NCBI RefSeq assembly: GCF_000718775.1
Contig: NZ_JOCB01000042.1
Span: 1 to 62,821, forward strand
Source of the DNA: Streptomyces sp. NRRL S-31
GTDB taxonomy: Bacteria > Actinomycetota > Actinomycetes > Streptomycetales > Streptomycetaceae
Direction: 5' to 3'
DNA length: 62,821 nucleotides
Shown here: piece after piece, positions 27,188 to 35,287 of the stretch
Layout of the letters: every line of letters begins with the position of its first letter
Position numbering within the stretch: position 1 is the stretch's first letter
Program-made: the position numbers and the translations under genes
The notes under the pieces: model-generated
Told to the model about the DNA's origin: nothing
Database searches by the model: none
What the model saw: only the letters and a program-made list of their open reading frames with translations

Positions 27188-28030
27188 TCAGCGCCCGGTG
27201 TCCGCGAGCTGCCAGGGGCTGGGGCCCGTGCCCCGGTGCCAGGCCGCCAGATCGTCGCCGTTCACGCAGACGATGCCGCACTGGAGCGCGTACTCCAGGG
27301 CGGGTGCCGTGAAGTCGCTGGTGGTGACGACCGCGGCCACGTCGGCCTCGTGGATGGTGAAGCAGGTCCCCCCGAAGCGCTGCATGTCCTGCGAGCCGAC
27401 CTTGTTGGCGTCGCCGTACTGCTTGCACTGGACGACCAGCCGCCGCCCGTCCGGGGTGAGCGCGACGACGTCCGCCCCCAGGTCGCCTGCGCCCCCCACC
27501 ACCTCCACCTCGCGGCAGTCGCCGCGCGCGCACAGCTCGGCCACGGCCCGCTCGAAACCGTCGGGGTCCAGCTCGGCGTAGTCGGCCGGGGCGGGACGGG
27601 CGGCGGGCTCCGGCACCGGGTCCATGAACGGCTCGCCCGGCGCGGCGGGTTCCGGTACCGGGTCCGTGAACGGCTCGCCCGGCGCGGCGGCCCCCGGGGC
27701 GGGGACGGCCGCCCTGGGCGCTTCCCCGGCACGCAGGCTGTCGGACGCCGTCTCCGCGGCCTCCTCCAGCGCCCGGGCGGCCCGGCGCGCGTATCGCCCG
27801 GCGGAGAAGCGGCGCCACCGGGAGCGGCACACCAGCGCGGCGGACACCGCGAGGACCGCCAGCACCCCGGCCCAGAGCGGGCGGCGTTCGACCAGACCGG
27901 CGGCGGTGCGGGCGAGGAACGCCAGGACGCACAGCAGGATCGCGAGCAGGAGGAAGAACATCGCGGTGCTGCCCAGGTCGAAGCGCCGGCGGCGCTCCGC
28001 CCGTCGGACCTGGCGCACAGGTATGGTCAT
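27188..28030 (-). CDS. membrane-anchored Mrr-like restriction endonuclease
   Basis: A 280-residue protein from the ATG at 28030 (AGGGAGGAAG ribosome site). Two hydrophobic segments come first (MFFLLLAILLCVLAFLA and PLWAGVLAVLAVSAALV), then a Pro-rich linker with two near-identical copies of GEPFxDPVPEPAAP, then a C-terminal Mrr_cat domain. Catalytic motifs are GADVVALTPDGRRLVVQCKQ (D...QxK) and a preceding acidic helix (DGFERAVAEL). Mrr nucleases cut modified or foreign DNA; the membrane anchor suggests action at the envelope, for instance on incoming DNA. The linker repeat in DNA is at about 27610-27690. Confidence 0.88.
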   Translation of the reverse strand: MTIPVRQVRRAERRRRFDLGSTAMFFLLLAILLCVLAFLARTAAGLVERRPLWAGVLAVLAVSAALVCRSRWRRFSAGRYARRAARALEEAAETASDSLRAGEAPRAAVPAPGAAAPGEPFTDPVPEPAAPGEPFMDPVPEPAARPAPADYAELDPDGFERAVAELCARGDCREVEVVGGAGDLGADVVALTPDGRRLVVQCKQYGDANKVGSQDMQRFGGTCFTIHEADVAAVVTTSDFTAPALEYALQCGIVCVNGDDLAAWHRGTGPSPWQLADTGR

Positions 28031-28151
28031 GCCGGCTTCCTCCCTGACGGTGACGGCGAAGGTCTCCTGGCTACGGATGCCCAAGATCGCCGCCCGCTCC
28101 CAGGAGCCGCCCGGCCGAGCCGCCCGCCGCCCGCCCGGCACGCCCGCCGTG

Positions 28152-29228
28152 CTAGTCGGCGACGCCCTCCCCGCCGCCGCGCTGCTGCGGGATCACCACC
28201 GAGCCCTGCTGGAGGGCCACCGTGCGGGCGGGGGGCGGGATGCGGATGCCCTCCGCGCGGTAACGGCGGTGCAGGCGCTTGATGAACTCGTGCTTGATGC
28301 GGAACTGGTCGCTGAACTCGCCCACGCCGAGGATCACCGTGAAGCCGATGCGGGAATCGCCGAAGGTGTGGAAGCGGATGGCGGGCTCGTGGTCCGGGTC
28401 GGCGCCCGCGACGTCCGCCATGACCTCCGCCACCACCTCCGCGGTCACCCGCTCCACCTGCTCCAGGTCGGAGTCGTAGCCCACGCCCACCTGCACCAGC
28501 ACGGTCAGCGTCTGCTCGGGCTGGGTGAAGTTGGTCATGTTGCTCTTGGCGAGCTGGCCGTTGGGGATGACCACCAGGTTGTTGGAGAGCTGGCGGACCG
28601 TCGTCTGGCGCCAGTTGATGTCCACGACGTAGCCCTCCTCGCCGCTGCTCAGCCGGATGTAGTCGCCCGGCTGGACGGTCTTGGAGGCGAGGATGTGGAT
28701 GCCCGCGAAGAGGTTGGCGAGCGTGTCCTGGAGCGCCAGGGCGACGGCCAGACCGCCCACGCCCAGGGCGGTGAGCAGCGGCGCTATGGAGACGCCGAGG
28801 GTCTGGAGGACGATCAGGAAGCCGATCGCGAGCACCAGGACGCGGGTGATGTTGACGAAGATGGTCGCCGAACCCGCCACCCCCGAACGGGAGTGGGTGA
28901 CCGAACGGACCAGGCCGGCGATCACCCGGGCCGCGGAGAACGTCACCACGGCGATCAGCCAGACCTGAAGCACCTGGTTGATGTGGTGCTGGACGGTTCT
29001 CGTCAGCGGCAGCACGGCCGTGGCCACCGCCGCGCCGCCCGCGATCGCCGCCCAGGGCACGACCGAGCGGAGCGCGTCCACGATGACGTCGTCGCCGCTC
29101 CAGCGGGTGCGCTTGGCGTGCTTGGCGAGCCAGCGCAGCAGGGTCCGTGACATGAAGGCCAGCACCAGGCCCGCCGCCAGGGCGATGCCGGCGAGGACGA
29201 GGTCGTCCAGGGTCAGCCCGCGGTTCAC
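28152..29228 (-). CDS. MscS-type mechanosensitive ion channel
   Basis: A 358-residue membrane protein. N-terminal transmembrane helices (LVLAGIALAAGLVLAF, VPWAAIAGGAAVATAVLPL, WLIAVVTFSAARVIAGLV) are followed by the pore-lining TM3 (LTALGVGGLAVALALQDTLA) and the MscS beta domain (LFAGIHILASKTVQPGDYIR, VVDINWRQTTVRQLSNNLVV). It opens under membrane tension to release solutes during osmotic downshock. GTG start. It lies 121 bp before the Mrr-like gene and is probably transcribed on its own or with it. Confidence 0.93.
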   Translation of the reverse strand: MNRGLTLDDLVLAGIALAAGLVLAFMSRTLLRWLAKHAKRTRWSGDDVIVDALRSVVPWAAIAGGAAVATAVLPLTRTVQHHINQVLQVWLIAVVTFSAARVIAGLVRSVTHSRSGVAGSATIFVNITRVLVLAIGFLIVLQTLGVSIAPLLTALGVGGLAVALALQDTLANLFAGIHILASKTVQPGDYIRLSSGEEGYVVDINWRQTTVRQLSNNLVVIPNGQLAKSNMTNFTQPEQTLTVLVQVGVGYDSDLEQVERVTAEVVAEVMADVAGADPDHEPAIRFHTFGDSRIGFTVILGVGEFSDQFRIKHEFIKRLHRRYRAEGIRIPPPARTVALQQGSVVIPQQRGGGEGVAD

Positions 29229-29313
29229 CGGTCACCTCCGGGGCGCGCGGCGGCTGCGGGCGGCCGGTTGTGGAGTTGCGTCACGTTGTCACCTGCTCGA
29301 TGTCCGGGATGTG

Positions 29314-29354
29314 CGAACGCGCCGGCCCCGGAACTCCGGTGACCGGCGCGTTCG
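29314..29354 (-). terminator. terminator downstream of the APC permease gene
   Basis: A perfect 12-bp stem, CGAACGCGCCGG (29314-29325) with CCGGCGCGTTCG (29343-29354) around a 17-nt loop, between the permease stop and the MscS gene start. Confidence 0.7.
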
Positions 29355-29416
29355 TTCATCCTGCCGCATGGGGAACACCGGTCCGCACCCGGACCGGCCC
29401 GCCCCGGACGGCGGGC

Positions 29417-30949
29417 TCAGACGATGCCCTCGGCGAGATCCGCCTGGTCACGGTCGCTGCCGTAGGCGCCGGTGGAGGGCGTGCCGTACGACCGGCGGGC
29501 GACGTACCACCAGACGCTGGCGAGGAGCAGCACCACGGCGAGCGCCACCACCGCGTAGTTCATCGACTCGACCGTGACCGGCGACACTTGGGGCAGGCAG
29601 AACAGGACGGTCACGCACGCCACCCACACCACCGCGATCCAGCCGACCGGCCGGCTCCAGCGGCCCAGGTGCCACGGGCCCGCCTGGAAGCGGTCGCCCG
29701 CGCGCAGCCGCAGGAACACGGGGATGGCGTAGGCCGGGGTGATGCCGATGACGTTGATGGCGGTCACCGCCTGGTACGCCGTCGCCGAGTACAGCGAGGG
29801 CAGGGCGAGGACGCAGGCGACGGCGACGGACAGCCAGACGGCGGCGACCGGGGTCTGGGTGCGGGCGCTCACCTTGCGCCACAGGTGCGAGCCGGGCAGC
29901 GCCCCGTCCCGGCTGAACGCGAACACCATCCGGCTGGCCGCGGCGACCTCGGCGTTGCCGCAGAACAGCTGGGCGGCGATGACCACTAGGAGCAGCGCCG
30001 CGGCGCCGTCGGTGCCGAGGCCGTCGAGCATGATCTGGGCGGGCGGCACCCCGGTGGCCGTGGCGCGCGTGCCGTCGTAGTCCTGGATGGCGAAGGTGAG
30101 GCCGGCCAGCAGGACGAAACCCGCGAGCCAGGACACCCAGATGGCGCGGACGATGCCGCGGGAGGCGGCCACCGAGGCGTGCGCGGTCTCCTCCGACAGG
30201 TGGGCGGAGGCGTCGTAGCCGGAGAAGGTGTACTGGGCGAGCAGCAGGCCGATCGCCGCCACGTAGACCGGGTTCTCCCAGCCGGTCCCGTTGACGAACT
30301 CCGTGAACACGAAGGACGGCGACTGGTGGTGGTCCGGGACGATCACCAGGGCGCCGACGATGAGCGCGACGCCCGCCAGGTGCCACCACACGCTGACCGA
30401 GTTGAGCAGGCTGACCAGGCGGACCCCGAACAGGTTCAGCACCGCGTGCAGCAGCAGGATGGCGCAGAAGATCAGCATGGTCCGGCCGGGCGTCGGCTCG
30501 ATGCCCCACTGAAGGTTGGCGAACGCTCCGGCGAACAGGGCGGCGCCGTAGTCGATGCCGGCGATCGCGCCGAGCAGGCCGAGCAGGTTCAGCCAGCCCG
30601 TGTACCAGCCCCAGCGCCGGCCGCCGAGCCGGTCGGCCATGTAGTACAGGGCGCCCGAGGTCGGATAGGCGCTGGTGACCTCGGCGAGCGCGAGACCGAC
30701 GCACAGCACGAACAGGCCGACGCCCGCCCAGCCCCACAGCATCACGGCGGGACCGCCGGTGTTCAGGCCGAAGCCGTACAGGGTCATGCAGCCGGACAGG
30801 ATCGAGATCACCGAGAAGCTGATCGCGAAGTTGCCGAAGCCGCCCATGCGGCGGGCCAGCACCGGCCGGTAGCCGAGTTCGCGCAGGCGCTGCTCCTCGT
30901 CCTGCTGCGGCAGCCCGGGCAGGGGCGAGGGATCGGGGGTGGGGGACAC
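29417..30949 (-). CDS. APC superfamily amino acid/GABA permease
   Basis: A 510-residue permease with about 12 hydrophobic segments. The N-terminal block LRELGYRPVLARRMGGFGNF followed by AISFSVISILSGCMTLYGFG, and the helix-1 and helix-6 regions (GWAGVGLFVLCVGLALAEVT, YTFSGYDASAHLSEET), are typical of the GABA permease / ACT subfamily of APC transporters. The GTG at 30949 is chosen for its GGAGG ribosome site; the open frame further upstream is shadow sequence. Likely substrate is an amino acid, GABA or a polyamine. It is transcribed alone, with 260 bp of repeat-rich DNA upstream. Confidence 0.92.
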   Translation of the reverse strand: MSPTPDPSPLPGLPQQDEEQRLRELGYRPVLARRMGGFGNFAISFSVISILSGCMTLYGFGLNTGGPAVMLWGWAGVGLFVLCVGLALAEVTSAYPTSGALYYMADRLGGRRWGWYTGWLNLLGLLGAIAGIDYGAALFAGAFANLQWGIEPTPGRTMLIFCAILLLHAVLNLFGVRLVSLLNSVSVWWHLAGVALIVGALVIVPDHHQSPSFVFTEFVNGTGWENPVYVAAIGLLLAQYTFSGYDASAHLSEETAHASVAASRGIVRAIWVSWLAGFVLLAGLTFAIQDYDGTRATATGVPPAQIMLDGLGTDGAAALLLVVIAAQLFCGNAEVAAASRMVFAFSRDGALPGSHLWRKVSARTQTPVAAVWLSVAVACVLALPSLYSATAYQAVTAINVIGITPAYAIPVFLRLRAGDRFQAGPWHLGRWSRPVGWIAVVWVACVTVLFCLPQVSPVTVESMNYAVVALAVVLLLASVWWYVARRSYGTPSTGAYGSDRDQADLAEGIV

Positions 30950-31009
30950 GCGGAGACCTCCGGGGATCAGCAGTCGTCGATCGGGGACCTTCGGGTGGAG
31001 CCGGGGGAC

Positions 31010-31115
31010 GTACGGGCGGTGCGGAGGAACCTTCGGGGGTGGTGCGGTGGAACCGTCAGCGGTGGTGGGGTGGAAGCTTCGGCGGTGGTGCGGTGGCGCG
31101 GTGCGCCGTTCGGGA
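31010..31115. repeat. imperfect G-rich tandem repeats upstream of the permease
   Basis: Three or four degenerate units around TTCGGnGGTGGTGCGGTGGAA follow each other in the 263-bp gap between the hypothetical gene and the permease start. The opposite strand is correspondingly CCACC-rich. No gene is supported here. The tract could form G-rich secondary structure in the permease 5' untranslated region. Confidence 0.5.
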
Positions 31116-31212
31116 GCGGTGCGGCGGGGCGTCCGAGGCGGGAGGGGTCCTTCCGGGTGTCCGGCTGTCCGGGCGCCCGGCCGTCCCGGCGTGCGGGCGG
31201 TGTCCGGTGCGT

Positions 31213-32199
31213 TCAGCGGCCCGGGCCGTCCGCCGAGGCCCGGCAGCGGTCCCTGGCCTGCGTGAACACCTCCACGGCACGCTCCCGGTCCGGGGTGCGG
31301 TACCTCCACGGCGGCGGGGTGAAGTACGGGCCGATCGCGTCGAACACCCGGGCGGCCTCCGCGAACCGGAGGGAGCCCCACAGGGCGTGGGCCAGGTGGT
31401 TGAGGTCCGGCAGCGCGCGCTCGGCGGGCCGGGCCGGCTCGAACCAGGAGTGCAGCGCGTGCCGCGCCTCGCGGGCCGCCTCCTCCGCCACCCAGTGCAG
31501 GTCCAGCGCCGCGTCGTGCCCGCTGTCCCGGCGGTAGCGCTCGACGCGGACGTACAGCGGCAGCAGGTGCAGCGCGGAGCCGGGCGGGGCCTGGCCCACG
31601 GCCCACTGCGCGTACCCGGCGGCCTCCGCCAGCCGGCCCGAACCGCCGCGCACGTACAGGAACTGGAGCATCCGGTGGTGGGCCTCGCGGTTGTACGGGT
31701 CACGCCGGCCGGCCTCCGCCAGCAGCCCCCAGGGACCCGGCGGCAGCATCGGCTCCGGCGGGTCGGCCCGGTGCTCCTCCCAGCGCTGCTCCGGATCGAG
31801 CTGGGCCAGCGCCAGCAGACAGACCCAGGGCACCGGGTCGCGCGGGGCGAGGGCGGACGCCGACTGGGCGGCGTCCCACGCCTCGATCCACAGTTCGTGG
31901 GTACGGCGGTGCCCCTCGCGCCGGGCCCGCAGCGCGCGCTCCACGCCGACCCGGGCACGCATCACCGCCGCGTGGACGCTGCCCGGCTCCTCGCTGAGCC
32001 AGGCCCGCACCACGTCGGTGCCGGCCGCCGCCGTGGCCAGGACCTGGGTGCGCTGGGTCCACTGCCACCACCGCGTGGTCTCCGCCAGCAGGGTGCGCAT
32101 GGCCATCCAGCGTCCGGTGCGCAGGTCCTGGAGCGCGGTGCGCAGCGCGTGGTCGGGGCCGGCGGGGTCGTAGGAGGGACGGGCTCCGTCTCTGGCCAT
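31213..32199 (-). CDS. hypothetical helical protein
   Basis: A 328-residue protein that I do not recognise. It is rich in Ala, Arg and Trp, with paired helices resembling TPR or Sel1-like repeats (WIEAWDAAQSASALAPRDPV, AAGYAQWAVGQAPPGSALHL, DLNHLAHALWGSLRFAEAAR). No signal peptide, membrane segment or catalytic motif is visible. The ATG at 32199 is preferred; a GTG at 32220 is in frame. Upstream, a GTTG-6 nt-CAAC inverted repeat (32335-32348) lies between it and the divergent FGGY kinase operon. It may be a scaffold or regulatory protein. Confidence 0.7.
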   Translation of the reverse strand: MARDGARPSYDPAGPDHALRTALQDLRTGRWMAMRTLLAETTRWWQWTQRTQVLATAAAGTDVVRAWLSEEPGSVHAAVMRARVGVERALRARREGHRRTHELWIEAWDAAQSASALAPRDPVPWVCLLALAQLDPEQRWEEHRADPPEPMLPPGPWGLLAEAGRRDPYNREAHHRMLQFLYVRGGSGRLAEAAGYAQWAVGQAPPGSALHLLPLYVRVERYRRDSGHDAALDLHWVAEEAAREARHALHSWFEPARPAERALPDLNHLAHALWGSLRFAEAARVFDAIGPYFTPPPWRYRTPDRERAVEVFTQARDRCRASADGPGR

Positions 32200-32332
32200 C
32201 AGCCGCCGGCCCCTCGCCACGGGGGCACGGGCGAGGCGGCGGGGTGACGTTGCAACAGCCCTCCCCTGGGCGTGGTGGAGCGGTACTCGGGTGGTCGGCG
32301 GTCACTATAGAGGCGGAGGGTGCGACCTTCCA

Positions 32333-32350
32333 TTGTTGCCAAGTCAACTA
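32333..32350. promoter_or_regulatory. candidate operator in the divergent control region
   Basis: TTGTTGCCAAGTCAACTA contains the inverted repeat GTTG-6 nt-CAAC, the style of MarR-family operators, between the hypothetical gene and the kinase operon. Either gene could be the target. Confidence 0.35.
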
Positions 32351-32383
32351 CCAGACAAGGCGAGTTGGCGGTGCGGGCGGACC

Positions 32384-32412
32384 TTGACTCACGGCCGGTG
32401 CGACGGCAGGCT
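32384..32412 (+). promoter_or_regulatory. candidate promoter of the FGGY kinase operon
   Basis: TTGACT (32384-32389), a 17-nt spacer and CAGGCT (32407-32412) end 38 nt before the kinase ATG. Reasonable Streptomyces housekeeping-type promoter. Confidence 0.5.
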
Positions 32413-32450
32413 GGCGCGGTGATCTCCCACGCCACCGCGCGGAGCGCGCG

Positions 32451-33881
32451 ATGACGGGACCGGTGCTCGCCGTCGACCAGGGCACGTCCGGTACCAAGGC
32501 CCTCGTGGTCTGCCCGGAACGCGGGGTCCTCGGCAGCGGATTCGCCGAGGTACGGCCCCGGTACCTGCCCGGCGGCCTGGTCGAGGCGGACCCGGCGGAC
32601 CTGTACGGCTCGGTGGTCGAGGCGGGCCGGCGCGCGCTCGCCGAGGCCGGCGAGGACGTCGTCGCGCTCGGCCTCGCCAACCAGGGGGAGACCGTCCTCG
32701 CCTGGGACCCCGCCACCAGCCGCCCGCTCACCGACGCCCTGGTCTGGCAGGACCGGCGGGCCGAGACCGTGTGCGCCGGACTCGGCGAGCACGCCGAGGA
32801 GCTGCGGCAGCTGACCGGGCTGCCCCTCGACCCGTACTTCGCCGCGCCCAAGATGGCCTGGATCCGCCGCCACCGCACCCGCGAAGGCGTCGTCACCACC
32901 TCCGACGCCTGGCTCGTCCACCGGCTCACCGGCGCCTTCGCCACTGACGCCGCCACCGCCGGCCGCACCCAGCTGCTGGACCTGGACAGTACCGCCTGGT
33001 CGCCGCGCGCCCTGGACCTCTACGGCCTGGCCGGCGAACCCCTGCCCGAGGTCACCGACAACGCCCGGCCGGTGGGCACGACCACCGCCTTCGGTCCCGA
33101 GATCCCGCTCACCGGACTGATCGTCGACCAGCAGGCCGCCCTCCTCGCCCAGCGCGTCACCGCGCCCGGCACCGCCAAGTGCACCTACGGCACGGGCGCG
33201 TTCCTGCTCGCGCACACCGGCGACCGGCCCCGGCGCGGCGACTCCGGCCTGGTCGCGTGCGTGGCGTGGCGGCTCGCCGGAGACACCGGCTACTGCCTGG
33301 ACGGGCAGGTCTACACGGCCGCCTCCGCCGTGCGCTGGCTCACCGGCCTCGGCGTCATCTCCTCCGCGGCCGACCTCGACCCGGTGGGCGGGTCCGTCCC
33401 CGACAGCGGCGGGGTCACCTTCGTCCCGGCGCTCGCCGGCCTCGCCGCCCCGTGGTGGCGCGGCGACCTGCGGGGCTCCCTCACCGGGCTCGGCCTCGAC
33501 ACCGGACCCGGGCACCTGGTGCGCGCCCTGTGCGAGGGCATCGCCGCCCAGGTCGCCGAACTCGCCGAGGCCGCCGCCGGCGACCTCGGCGCGCCCCTGG
33601 ACACGCTGCGCGTCGACGGCGGCCTCACCCGCTCCGCGCTGCTCATGCAGACCCAGGCCGACCTGCTGCAACGCCCGGTCGAGGTGTCCGCACTGCCCGA
33701 CGCCACCGCGCTCGGGGCCGCCGCCCTCGCCGCCCACGGCGCGCACCCCGGGACGGGCGTCGAGGCAGCCCTGCCCGACTGGGCGCCCGCCGCCGTGTAC
33801 GAGCCCCGCGTCCCGGCCGACGAGGCCGCCGAACGCCGGGCCGCCTTCCGCACCGCCGTCGCCGCCCTCCTCGGCTCATGA
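32451..33881 (+). CDS. FGGY-family carbohydrate kinase (glycerol kinase-like)
   Basis: A 476-residue sugar/polyol kinase. The actin-like phosphate-binding motif LAVDQGTSGTKALVV is at the N-terminus, followed by LVWQDRRAE, KMAWIRRH, and the FGGY signatures in GVTFVPALAGLAAPWWRGDL and LDTLRVDGGLTRSALLMQTQ. It resembles glycerol kinase but is somewhat shorter, so another polyol is possible. Its stop overlaps the next gene (TCATGA). With the following GlpA-like and GlpB-like flavoproteins it would phosphorylate a polyol and then oxidise the polyol phosphate, as in glycerol catabolism. Confidence 0.9.
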   Translation: MTGPVLAVDQGTSGTKALVVCPERGVLGSGFAEVRPRYLPGGLVEADPADLYGSVVEAGRRALAEAGEDVVALGLANQGETVLAWDPATSRPLTDALVWQDRRAETVCAGLGEHAEELRQLTGLPLDPYFAAPKMAWIRRHRTREGVVTTSDAWLVHRLTGAFATDAATAGRTQLLDLDSTAWSPRALDLYGLAGEPLPEVTDNARPVGTTTAFGPEIPLTGLIVDQQAALLAQRVTAPGTAKCTYGTGAFLLAHTGDRPRRGDSGLVACVAWRLAGDTGYCLDGQVYTAASAVRWLTGLGVISSAADLDPVGGSVPDSGGVTFVPALAGLAAPWWRGDLRGSLTGLGLDTGPGHLVRALCEGIAAQVAELAEAAAGDLGAPLDTLRVDGGLTRSALLMQTQADLLQRPVEVSALPDATALGAAALAAHGAHPGTGVEAALPDWAPAAVYEPRVPADEAAERRAAFRTAVAALLGS

Positions 33882-35287
33882 CCGTCACCGTGTCCGGTCC
33901 GCTGCCGTCGGCGCCGTACGACGTGGCGATCGTCGGCGCCGGCGTGGTCGGCTGCGCCATCGCCCGGGAACTCGCCCGCCACCCCCGCCTGCGCATCGCC
34001 CTCGTCGAGGCCCAGGACGACGTCGGCCAGGGCACCTCCAAGGCCAACACCGCGATCCTGCACACCGGTTTCGACGCCACCCCCGGCACCCTGGAGGCCC
34101 GGCTGGTCCGCGAGGGGTACCGGCGGCTCGGCGCCTACGCCGCCGAGACCGGCATCCCCGTCGAGCGGGTCGGCGCCCTGCTGGTCGCCTGGGACGAGGA
34201 GCAGCTCGCCGCGCTGCCCCGGCTGGCCGAGAAGGCCCGGCGCAACGCCTGCCACGACACCGCCCTGCTGGGCCCCGGGGAGCTGTACGCCCGCGAGCCG
34301 CACCTCGGCCCCGGCGCGCTCGGCGCCCTGCACGTCCCCGGCGAGAGCATCGTCTGCCCCTGGACGACGACCCTGGCCTACGCCACCCAGGCGGTCCGCT
34401 CCGGAGCCGACCTGCACCTGAACACCACGGTGCGCGGGCTGAGCCGGACGGACGGACACCGGCTGACCACCAGCCGGGGCACCCTGCGCGCCCGCCGCCT
34501 GGTCAACGCGGCCGGACTGCACGCCGACACCCTGGACCGCGCGCTCGGCCACGAGGAGTTCACCGTCACCCCGCGCCGCGGCCAGCTCATCGTCCACGAC
34601 AAGTTCGCCCGCGCCCTCGTCCGGCACATCCTGCTGCCCGTGCCCACCGCCCTCGGCAAGGGCGTCCTGGTCGCCCCCACCGTCTACGGCAACGTCCTGC
34701 TCGGCCCCACCGCCGAGGACCTGCGCGACCGGCGCGCCACCGGCTCCACCGCCGAGGGACTGGCCGCGCTGCGGGAGCAGGGCCGGCGCATCCTGCCCGC
34801 CCTGCTCGACGAGGAGGTCACCGCGGTCTACGCCGGGCTGCGCGCGGCCACCGGGCACGAGGACTACCGCATCACCGCGCACCCCGGGCAGGCGTACGTC
34901 ACCGTCGGCGGCATCCGCTCCACCGGCCTGACCGCGTCCCTGGCCATCGCCGTCCACGTCACCGGGCTGCTGGTGGAGACCGGCCTCGACCCCGGCCCGG
35001 TGCGGGAACCGGAACCGGTGACGATGCCCAACCTCGGCGAGGCGTTCCCCCGCCCCTACCAGCGGGCCGACCTCATCGCCGCCGACCCCGCGTACGGCGC
35101 CCTCGTCTGCCACTGCGAGCGCGTCTCCCGCGGGGAGATCCGCGACGCCCTCGCCAGTACGATCCCGCCCCGCTCCCTGGACGGCCTGCGCCGCCGTACC
35201 CGCGCCCGGGCCGGCCGCTGCCAGGGCTTCTCCTGCGGGGCGGCGGTACGCGAGCTGTTCGAGCGCGGCGCGGGGGACACACCGTGA
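33878..35287 (+). CDS. FAD-dependent glycerol-3-phosphate dehydrogenase-like (GlpA type)
   Basis: A 469-residue flavoprotein. The FAD fold starts with YDVAIVGAGVVGCAIARELA, then GQGTSKANTAILHTGFDATP, typical of GlpA/LhgO-like DAO-family enzymes. After the oxidase domain, the last 75 residues form a BFD-type [2Fe-2S] domain with CHCERVSRGEI and RCQGFSCG (four Cys). The same layout occurs in the GlpA subunit of anaerobic glycerol-3-phosphate dehydrogenase. It overlaps both neighbours by 4 bp. With the next gene product it should pass electrons to NAD(P) or the quinone pool. Whether the substrate is glycerol-3-phosphate or another polyol phosphate is open. Confidence 0.9.
   Translation: MTVTVSGPLPSAPYDVAIVGAGVVGCAIARELARHPRLRIALVEAQDDVGQGTSKANTAILHTGFDATPGTLEARLVREGYRRLGAYAAETGIPVERVGALLVAWDEEQLAALPRLAEKARRNACHDTALLGPGELYAREPHLGPGALGALHVPGESIVCPWTTTLAYATQAVRSGADLHLNTTVRGLSRTDGHRLTTSRGTLRARRLVNAAGLHADTLDRALGHEEFTVTPRRGQLIVHDKFARALVRHILLPVPTALGKGVLVAPTVYGNVLLGPTAEDLRDRRATGSTAEGLAALREQGRRILPALLDEEVTAVYAGLRAATGHEDYRITAHPGQAYVTVGGIRSTGLTASLAIAVHVTGLLVETGLDPGPVREPEPVTMPNLGEAFPRPYQRADLIAADPAYGALVCHCERVSRGEIRDALASTIPPRSLDGLRRRTRARAGRCQGFSCGAAVRELFERGAGDTP

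Noticed and set aside
31010..31115. CRISPR-like spaced repeats
   Set aside because: The units are degenerate, contiguous and without unique spacers; it is a simple G-rich tandem repeat.
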